Assembly (NCBI RefSeq): GCF_934294775.1
Contig: NZ_CAKRAH010000022.1
Location: 1-38,334, forward strand
Source: an uncultured Dorea sp.
Lineage (GTDB): Bacteria > Bacillota > Clostridia > Lachnospirales > Lachnospiraceae
Length of the DNA stretch: 38,334 bases
Direction of reading: 5' to 3'
Each line of letters opens with the position of its first letter. Position 1 is the first letter of the stretch. Shown here in pieces: positions 32,810 through 38,334 of this stretch. The notes beneath the pieces are model-generated. The model saw nothing but the letters and a program-made list of their open reading frames with translations. It did not search any database and had not been told where the DNA came from. The position numbers and the translations under genes are program-made.

Positions 32810-32831
32810 ATGACATATGAATGACATACGA
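32810..32831 (+). promoter_or_regulatory. Direct repeat, candidate response-regulator binding site
   Basis: ATGACATATGA (32810-32820) is followed without gap by ATGACATACGA (32821-32831): two 11-base units with one difference. OmpR/PhoB-family regulators bind tandem direct repeats with an 11-bp period, and the reverse strand reads ATGTCAT in each unit, reminiscent of a Pho box. It stands between the kinase terminator and the transporter operon. Confidence 0.65.
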
Positions 32832-32896
32832 ATGTGTTACCTTTTGAATAACAAAAACAGGGAAGTTGTAAAAGAAAATAGTGAGGGAGGAAGCGT

Positions 32897-34441
32897 ATGA
32901 GGAAGAAAAAACAATTGGCGGCCTTTATGTTACTTACTGCTATGTTGTTAAATTTAACGGCATGTGTGAAAACACCGGAAGAAAATATCGTGACAGATAA
33001 ATCGAAAGGATTATCAGAGGAAAATATTATTCCAAAAGAGAAGGAGGGTAAAGAAAAACAGTTAAATATTCCAGAACATTGGAAAGAGACAATCACGAGA
33101 AAAGATGGATTCATTACTGTGGAGGCAGATGATGATATTTCCATTGGAAATATATATAATACACCGGTATACGCATATAAGATACGGAAAATGGATCGGA
33201 AGCTACTGGAAAATTTGTGCAGCTATTTTGCAGAAGGCTCATCTTTGTATGAAGATCCGGGGATGACAAAAGAAGAACTCATTGCAGAAAAAGAAAAAAT
33301 GACAGCAGGCATAGGAAACTGGGGATCTTATGATGCAAATTATATGGCATCTATGGTTGGAAGTGTAGAAAATCTGATTAAAAATGCAGATGAAAAGAGA
33401 ACGGAACCAAAAGAAATAAAAGCAGAATTAAGAATTCCGTTGAAGAACGGTATGGAATGGATCGGAAAGTCATGGTGTAATGCAACACATAAAAGAACAT
33501 GGAATAACTGGTATTTTGAGACGGATAAAAATATTGGGTTTACTGCAAGAGTTGCAAAGGGAAGAAAAGTAGATCCGGTAATCAGAGTGATTAGTTACGA
33601 TAATGAGATTGGGAGTACGACAGCATTTGCATATCGTCAGGGAACTTTTATTGATGAAAGAGAACTGAATCTGGAATGGGAACTTGAACATGCATTCCAA
33701 TATGGAAATGAAGAATATCTAAGTTATTTATCGGAAAATATGGAACACGTAACGGATGAAAATTTTACAGAAAAAGATGCAGTGAAAATGGCAAAAAGTG
33801 TGTTAAAAGAATTATCTATTACAGAAATGGATGTCAGAGATTGCGTAAAGGCCATTGGAAATACAGACAGTGAGAGCTGGGCAGGGGTAGGAACCGATGA
33901 TACACAGGTGAGCAGTGGATATGCAGTTTATTTTTCGGTGAAGGCAGGAGATGTAGTAGGTTATCCATTGACATTAGCTTCAAAACAATATGAGAATCTG
34001 GCAGAAACGGTATATGCTCCATCTTTTATAACCGAAGGTATCCGGATGATTGTTACGAAAGAAGGCATTCAGCTATTTGAATGGACAGATATTTCAAAGA
34101 AAACAGATGTAATAGCAGAAAACACAAAATTACTGACATTTGACGAGATTAAAGAAAAGCTGGCAGATCATTTGTTATATGCGCAGATTGCAAATCTTGG
34201 AGGAATCAGCCCAGAGGGGTTTGCTAATATTTATACGGTGAAAAATGTACAGCTTCGTGCTGCAAATATAAATGCATATAACAAACCAAAAAGATCGTGG
34301 CTGGTTCCGGTATGGGTATTTGATGTGGAAGGAAAAATGCAACATAAAACAGGAAAAGAAATTACAACGGAGAACATTGGCCCGGAAACAGTCGTGCTGA
34401 ATGCAATTGATGGAGGTTTTATCCAGGTTCAGAGAAGGTGA
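32897..34441 (+). CDS. Large lipoprotein of unknown function, paralogue A (DUF6034-like)
   Basis: This 514-aa exported lipoprotein has a basic start, a hydrophobic core and the lipobox LTAC with acylated Cys23, directly followed by VKTPEE. I tentatively place it in the DUF6034 group; no enzymatic motif is evident. It contains a conserved IYNTPVYAY segment near residue 95 and ends with WLVPVWVFDVEG and VLNAIDGGF, both shared with the paralogue at 36103. GGAGG precedes ATG 32897. The gene starts the transporter operon behind the probable regulator site. A role in binding the antibiotic outside the cell, like LanI-type immunity lipoproteins, is possible but unproven. Confidence 0.8.
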   Translation: MRKKKQLAAFMLLTAMLLNLTACVKTPEENIVTDKSKGLSEENIIPKEKEGKEKQLNIPEHWKETITRKDGFITVEADDDISIGNIYNTPVYAYKIRKMDRKLLENLCSYFAEGSSLYEDPGMTKEELIAEKEKMTAGIGNWGSYDANYMASMVGSVENLIKNADEKRTEPKEIKAELRIPLKNGMEWIGKSWCNATHKRTWNNWYFETDKNIGFTARVAKGRKVDPVIRVISYDNEIGSTTAFAYRQGTFIDERELNLEWELEHAFQYGNEEYLSYLSENMEHVTDENFTEKDAVKMAKSVLKELSITEMDVRDCVKAIGNTDSESWAGVGTDDTQVSSGYAVYFSVKAGDVVGYPLTLASKQYENLAETVYAPSFITEGIRMIVTKEGIQLFEWTDISKKTDVIAENTKLLTFDEIKEKLADHLLYAQIANLGGISPEGFANIYTVKNVQLRAANINAYNKPKRSWLVPVWVFDVEGKMQHKTGKEITTENIGPETVVLNAIDGGFIQVQRR

Positions 34442-34446
34442 CAAGT

Positions 34447-35208
34447 ATGAAAAATCATATATTCAAAGTGGAAGCAAAACGGGGGAGTTATTCCGCAGGA
34501 TTTTACATAGGTATATTGGTTTTGACAGTAGCCGGAATAATCGGAGCGGGAGACCTGAAAGACGCAATGGGGGAGATTGATTATATAGGAAGTTATGTAT
34601 GGTGTACAGAAAGCTGGTATCAGGGAATGCATTCGGAAATATTTATTTTTCTATTGCCTGTGGCGTGTACATTACCGGCAAGCGCATCGTATTTAGAAGA
34701 TCTGCAAAATGGAATATTGATGTATATTATGCCAAGGACATCCAGAAAACGATACGGTTTTAGCAAAGTAGTAAATTGTGGGTTATACGGAGGTCTGGCA
34801 GCAGCGTGTTCGCTTCTGCTATTACTGGTAGTAAATGTAATACGATATCCGTTAAATAACATGCAATTTATGCAGTGGAAAAACATGGGAATGTCATATC
34901 ATATGGCTTTGTTGGAAAATATATTGATTTTGTGTCTGAATGGTATGCTGTATGCATTGACTGGCGGGCTGGTTGGAGCGATAACGAAAAATCGGTATAT
35001 GGCATATGCGGCACCCTTTATCTTTTATTATGTTGTTTCGACATTGGCAGAAGCATATCTGAAGAATCGGTGGATGTTAAGTCCCAAGGAATGGATGATA
35101 CCACAACAGACCGGGGCTGTGGAGACAATTATATTTTTAATTGTGCTGATTATAGTAACGGGGACAGGATATTATTTCAAAATTAAAAGAGGGTGGGAAA
35201 ATGGGTAA
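34447..35208 (+). CDS. ABC-type permease subunit 1
   Basis: This 253-aa integral membrane protein has about six predicted helices. It has the pattern of bacteriocin-type ABC permeases in Firmicutes: a first helix after a short cytoplasmic start, then IFIFLLPVACTLPAS, YLEDLQNGILMYIMPRTSRKRYGFSK, and a run of hydrophobic helices. ATG 34447 is chosen over GTG 34438 because AAGGTGA overlaps that GTG and serves as the ribosome binding site. Its end overlaps the next permease gene by 8 bases, so the two are translationally coupled and probably form a heterodimer with the ATPase at 37636. Confidence 0.8.
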   Translation: MKNHIFKVEAKRGSYSAGFYIGILVLTVAGIIGAGDLKDAMGEIDYIGSYVWCTESWYQGMHSEIFIFLLPVACTLPASASYLEDLQNGILMYIMPRTSRKRYGFSKVVNCGLYGGLAAACSLLLLLVVNVIRYPLNNMQFMQWKNMGMSYHMALLENILILCLNGMLYALTGGLVGAITKNRYMAYAAPFIFYYVVSTLAEAYLKNRWMLSPKEWMIPQQTGAVETIIFLIVLIIVTGTGYYFKIKRGWENG

Positions 35209-36085
35209 ACTACATCGTACATTATTAATCGTAAGATTGAATTTTCTCGACTGGAAAAGAAATCCGAAAATCATTGCAGGATTTGTCCTGGCATTCACAT
35301 TTTGCGTTATGTTATCTGGTAGGGCGTTGATATTTGCACGGACATATGGAACGACAATGCAGATTTTTGAACCGTTTATATGGGCATTCGGAAAAGCGGA
35401 TTCGATTCTGCTGTCATCACTTTTATTACTCTTTTTCTTTGGTGATATGCCATTCATAAATCAGGCGACACCTTATTATCTGATCCGCATGGCCAGGCGG
35501 GAATGGATTGGTGCACAGATCATATATGTTGGAATTGTAACAATAATCTATTTACTATTTTTACTTGGCATATTTTGTCTTTTGTGTGCACCGTTATCAT
35601 TCCCGGGGAATATGTGGAGTGAGACAGGAGCAATGTTGGGATATTCGGGAGTGGGAAGCGACATTGCATTACCTGCATCGGTAAAGACAATGGAAATGTC
35701 AGACCCATATACCTGTGTGATTAAGATCTTCTTATTAATGCTTTTATATGAGACCTTGACTGTGACATGGATGATGATATGGAATCTTGGAAAGAACCGG
35801 TTAGGGGGAATATTGAGCGTATTTTTATTAAACCTGTATGGCCTTTTGCTGACTCCGCAGATAATAGGAAAACTTTTACATATACCAGAGAACGTACAAT
35901 ACAAAAGCAATGTTTTATGCGGCTGGTTGTCGCCTCTGAATCATGTCACTTATTATATGCATAATTTCGGATATGATTATCTTCCGCGAATATGGCAAAG
36001 CTGTCTGATTTTATTCGTTCTTAGTGGAGTGAATCTGTGTGTGATTCATTGGCTGGCAGAGAGATATGAGTTTCAATTTTCATAA
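35201..36085 (+). CDS. ABC-type permease subunit 2
   Basis: This 294-aa membrane protein has about six predicted helices, starting with a cytoplasmic KLHRTLLIVRLNFLDWKR. It resembles the partner permease in layout: an early helix, a short loop, FGDMPFINQATPYYLIRMARREW (a likely coupling region to the ATPase), then four hydrophobic stretches. It overlaps the preceding permease by 8 bases. The paralogous lipoprotein follows 17 bases after its stop. The family-level reading is by topology and context. Confidence 0.78.
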   Translation: MGKLHRTLLIVRLNFLDWKRNPKIIAGFVLAFTFCVMLSGRALIFARTYGTTMQIFEPFIWAFGKADSILLSSLLLLFFFGDMPFINQATPYYLIRMARREWIGAQIIYVGIVTIIYLLFLLGIFCLLCAPLSFPGNMWSETGAMLGYSGVGSDIALPASVKTMEMSDPYTCVIKIFLLMLLYETLTVTWMMIWNLGKNRLGGILSVFLLNLYGLLLTPQIIGKLLHIPENVQYKSNVLCGWLSPLNHVTYYMHNFGYDYLPRIWQSCLILFVLSGVNLCVIHWLAERYEFQFS

Positions 36086-36102
36086 GTGTGGGAGGGAAAA
36101 GT

Positions 36103-37605
36103 ATGAATAAAAGAATAATCATTACAATGTGTATTACATCGTTTATCCTTACCAATCTGACAGCATGTGTAAAAACACCAGAAGAAAAAATAGTTACAGA
36201 CAAGAAAAAAGGATCTATCAGCGAAAATATAATTCCGGCTTCAAAGGATCCAAAGAAGCTGGAGATTCCAAAACATTGGACAGATACAATCGAAAAAAGT
36301 GATGGATTTATTACGATTCATGCTGACTACGACATGAATATTCCTGAAATATATAATACACCGGTATATGCATATGAAATGAAAAAGCTGAGTAATCAGG
36401 AACTTGGCAGTTTGTGTAACTATTTTTCGGAAGGAAATAAAATCTATAGATATCCGAAAATGAGTAAGGATGAACTGAAGAAAGAACAGGAAAAGATACA
36501 AAATTTTGAGGGGAGATGGGCAAAGTTGGAAGCTGTAGCGTCTACCACATATTGGCAAAATAGTTACAAACAGCTGGATAAGATAATTGCTCAGGCACCG
36601 GATAAAAAAGAAACATTGCAATATGCAGCGCCAAAATGGGAGACTCCATATCAAACAGAAAGAGATAAATGGGATGGACAAAGTGATTTCTATTACGATA
36701 CAAAAGATAAAATAGGATTATCTGTAAGGATAGATAAGGGGAGAAACATAGATCCGGTTATCCGGGCAGTTAATTATGATACGAAGGCTGGATCTGTGAC
36801 AAGATTTTTATATCAAGAAGGAACTTATATAGATGAAAAGACGATAGAAAGGCTTGAGGCCGGTTCGGAAGAAGATCCTCCGGAATATAAAAGCTGGGTT
36901 GAAAAATTAAAGAATAAAATTTCGGATGCGCCTGATATAACAGAAGATGAGGCACGGAAAAAAGCAGAACAGGTGCTGAAAGATCTGGCGGTTACAGGAA
37001 TGAAAATACAGGAATGTGTCAGGGCAACCGGAAGTACAGAAACGGAAAGCTGGGGAATGTTGGACGGAGAATGCGAGACAGAAGTGGGATATTCTCTATA
37101 TTTTTTCAGGACAGAAGGAAATCTGACAGGATATGAAACAACATATAGTGATGTTTATGGAGACAGTTCAAAAATACCAGAGACTGTCTATGCACCAAAA
37201 TTCGGTACAGAAAGCATACAGATGATAATAACAAAAAACGGAGTTAAAAAATTCCGGTGGAATAATATATCTGTGAAAAAAGAAAAAATCGCTGATAATA
37301 CAAAGCTGTTGCCATTCGAAAAGATAAAAGAAAAATTAGCACAACACATTTTATATATGCAAATTTCAGATGACGGCGAACGGACGAAAAAAGAAGGACT
37401 GAAATTCACATATGAAATCCGGGATGTAAAACTCAGACTGGGAAATATCAGTGCATATGAAGATCCAAACAGCGTATGGCTGGTGCCGATGTGGGTGTTT
37501 GAAGTGGATAGGTCATGGCAAGATAAAGAACAGGTGAACAAGGAAAGCCTGCCTTATGAGGTAACTTTAAATGCAATTGATGGTGGATATATCGACACAG
37601 AATAA
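36103..37605 (+). CDS. Large lipoprotein of unknown function, paralogue B (DUF6034-like)
   Basis: This 500-aa lipoprotein is the homologue of the one at 32897. Signal peptide and lipobox (NLTAC, Cys22) are followed by the same VKTPEE-IVTDK start. IYNTPVYAYE, the region around WLVPMWVFEV and the ending LNAIDGGY all recur. The middle third is much less alike, which suggests a diverged ligand region. ATG 36103 is preferred to GTG 36088 because GGAGGG lies between them at suitable spacing. Two such lipoproteins around the permease pair suggest a gene duplication followed by specialisation, or a heteromeric external complex. Confidence 0.8.
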   Translation: MNKRIIITMCITSFILTNLTACVKTPEEKIVTDKKKGSISENIIPASKDPKKLEIPKHWTDTIEKSDGFITIHADYDMNIPEIYNTPVYAYEMKKLSNQELGSLCNYFSEGNKIYRYPKMSKDELKKEQEKIQNFEGRWAKLEAVASTTYWQNSYKQLDKIIAQAPDKKETLQYAAPKWETPYQTERDKWDGQSDFYYDTKDKIGLSVRIDKGRNIDPVIRAVNYDTKAGSVTRFLYQEGTYIDEKTIERLEAGSEEDPPEYKSWVEKLKNKISDAPDITEDEARKKAEQVLKDLAVTGMKIQECVRATGSTETESWGMLDGECETEVGYSLYFFRTEGNLTGYETTYSDVYGDSSKIPETVYAPKFGTESIQMIITKNGVKKFRWNNISVKKEKIADNTKLLPFEKIKEKLAQHILYMQISDDGERTKKEGLKFTYEIRDVKLRLGNISAYEDPNSVWLVPMWVFEVDRSWQDKEQVNKESLPYEVTLNAIDGGYIDTE

Positions 37606-37635
37606 AGTATTACCTGGGAAAAGAGGTGGATAAAA

Positions 37636-38274
37636 ATGAAGAAAATAAAGATTCGTGTGGAAAATCTTCATAAAACATTCCGTGAGGAAGAAGTGCTAAA
37701 AGGAATCACCTGTGATTTCGAAGCAGGGAAGACACATGCCATAGTAGGTAATAATGGATCAGGAAAAAGCGTCCTGTTCAAATGTATCTGTGGATTTATA
37801 AAACCAACCGAAGGAACAATTACCATAGACGACAAAGTAATCGGAAAAGATGTAGATTTCCCGGAATCCATGGGAATGATCATAGAAAGACCAGGATTTC
37901 TGCCAAATATGTCTGGTTTCCGCAACCTGAAATTGCTGGCGGAGATTCAAGGAAAAATAACTGATACAGAGATCAGGAACACAATTTCAAGAGTAGGCCT
38001 GGATCCAGATTCAAAAAAAGCAGTAGCCAAATATTCCTTAGGTATGAAACAACGCCTTGGAATCGCACAGGCAATCATGGAAAATCCAGACCTTCTGATA
38101 CTCGATGAGCCATTCAATGGACTAGATAAAAAAGGAGTAGAAGAAATCCGGAGCCTGATTATGGATCTGAAAAAAGAAGGAAAGACAATCCTGCTGACCA
38201 GTCATAATAGTGAGGATATATGTGTGTTGGCGGATGTAGTATGGGAGATGGATGGTGGGTGTTTAATACATTAA
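37636..38274 (+). CDS. ABC transporter ATPase with E-loop (LanF/BcrA-like)
   Basis: This 212-aa ATPase is complete: Walker A GNNGSGKS (38-45), signature YSLGMKQR (133-140), Walker B LLILDEP (153-159) and switch His190. At the Q-loop position the sequence is MGMIIERPGFLP, so Glu84 replaces Gln. This E-loop is a feature of LanF-type ATPases in lantibiotic self-protection transporters. It should drive the two permeases encoded upstream to expel or remove a peptide from the membrane. It ends at 212 residues, somewhat short because the C-terminal extension of BcrA proteins is missing. AAGAGGTGG precedes ATG 37636. Confidence 0.9.
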   Translation: MKKIKIRVENLHKTFREEEVLKGITCDFEAGKTHAIVGNNGSGKSVLFKCICGFIKPTEGTITIDDKVIGKDVDFPESMGMIIERPGFLPNMSGFRNLKLLAEIQGKITDTEIRNTISRVGLDPDSKKAVAKYSLGMKQRLGIAQAIMENPDLLILDEPFNGLDKKGVEEIRSLIMDLKKEGKTILLTSHNSEDICVLADVVWEMDGGCLIH

Positions 38275-38334
38275 TTTGGGTTGGATTCCCGGTCCTTGCG
38301 TATGCCTTGGTATAAGATCTGGTCCGCGACTCCA
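38275..38334. other. Window-end sequence of unclear nature
   Basis: These 60 bases are less AT-rich than their surroundings and hold no supported gene. On the minus strand, 38314-38295 reads TATACCAAGGCATACGCAAG, which recalls the first stem of the 43-bp repeat with two added bases and a disrupted pair. The match is too short to call a copy. Confidence 0.2.

Noticed and set aside
38295..38314. Fourth copy of the 43-bp repeat on the minus strand at the window end
   Set aside because: Only about 18 bases resemble the repeat, with two inserted bases and a broken stem pair, and the second hairpin is absent.

Overview
The window looks like a chromosomal segment of a gut-type Firmicute, most likely of the Lachnospiraceae. 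The evidence is an AT-rich but codon-diverse sequence, strong GGAGG-type ribosome binding sites, hairpin-plus-T-tract terminators, and a dense set of sugar-acid and polyol catabolic genes, each with a local GntR, AraC or DeoR regulator. No rRNA, tRNA, CRISPR array or prophage is visible. The family placement is an inference from gene content, not from a marker gene.

Layout. (1) 1-4094: the end of an unidentified gene, then a two-gene surface-polysaccharide unit (GT2 glycosyltransferase and Stealth-type phosphotransferase), a PfkB kinase and an AraC regulator. (2) 4124-14098: two paralogous FadR-type GntR regulators around an opposing HIT gene, then an eight-gene operon: TRAP transporter (DctP, DctQ, DctM), KduI/IolB-family isomerase, KduD-like dehydrogenase, 2-hydroxyacid dehydrogenase, KDPG aldolase fused to a VOC-like domain, and KDG kinase. 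Together these read as uptake of a sugar acid and its conversion through 2-keto-3-deoxygluconate to pyruvate and glyceraldehyde 3-phosphate. (3) 14343-19671: DUF4867-like protein, fucose-isomerase-family protein, xylulokinase-type kinase and a UraA-like permease. (4) 19990-28859: GntR/LacI-type regulator, aldo/keto reductase, sorbitol-type dehydrogenase, then a DeoR-controlled unit (class II ketose-bisphosphate aldolase, FGGY kinase, GatD-like dehydrogenase, LacC/FruK-like kinase). This resembles a galactitol/tagatose pathway in which no PTS is present and a kinase may replace it.

(5) 29021-30022, minus strand: an Rpn-family PD-(D/E)XK nuclease with a 12-bp in-frame tandem repeat. An ideal internal Shine-Dalgarno sequence and GTG could produce a separate C-terminal protein, as in the known RpnL/RpnS gene-within-gene toxin-antitoxin systems. 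(6) 30381-38274: a two-component system followed by lipoprotein, permease, permease, paralogous lipoprotein and ABC ATPase. The ATPase has an E in the Q-loop position, as in LanF-type lantibiotic immunity transporters. An 11-bp-period direct repeat in front of the second half is a good candidate response-regulator site. This looks like a peptide-antibiotic sensing and detoxification module with two large lipoproteins of unknown function.

A 43-bp structured repeat occurs three times (6274, 14178, 28901), each time just after a terminator-like hairpin and on the same strand. One stem shows a compensatory base-pair change. The best candidates for undescribed biology are this repeat, the Rpn gene-within-gene, the paired-lipoprotein ABC system, and the aldolase-VOC fusion in its unusual sugar-acid operon.
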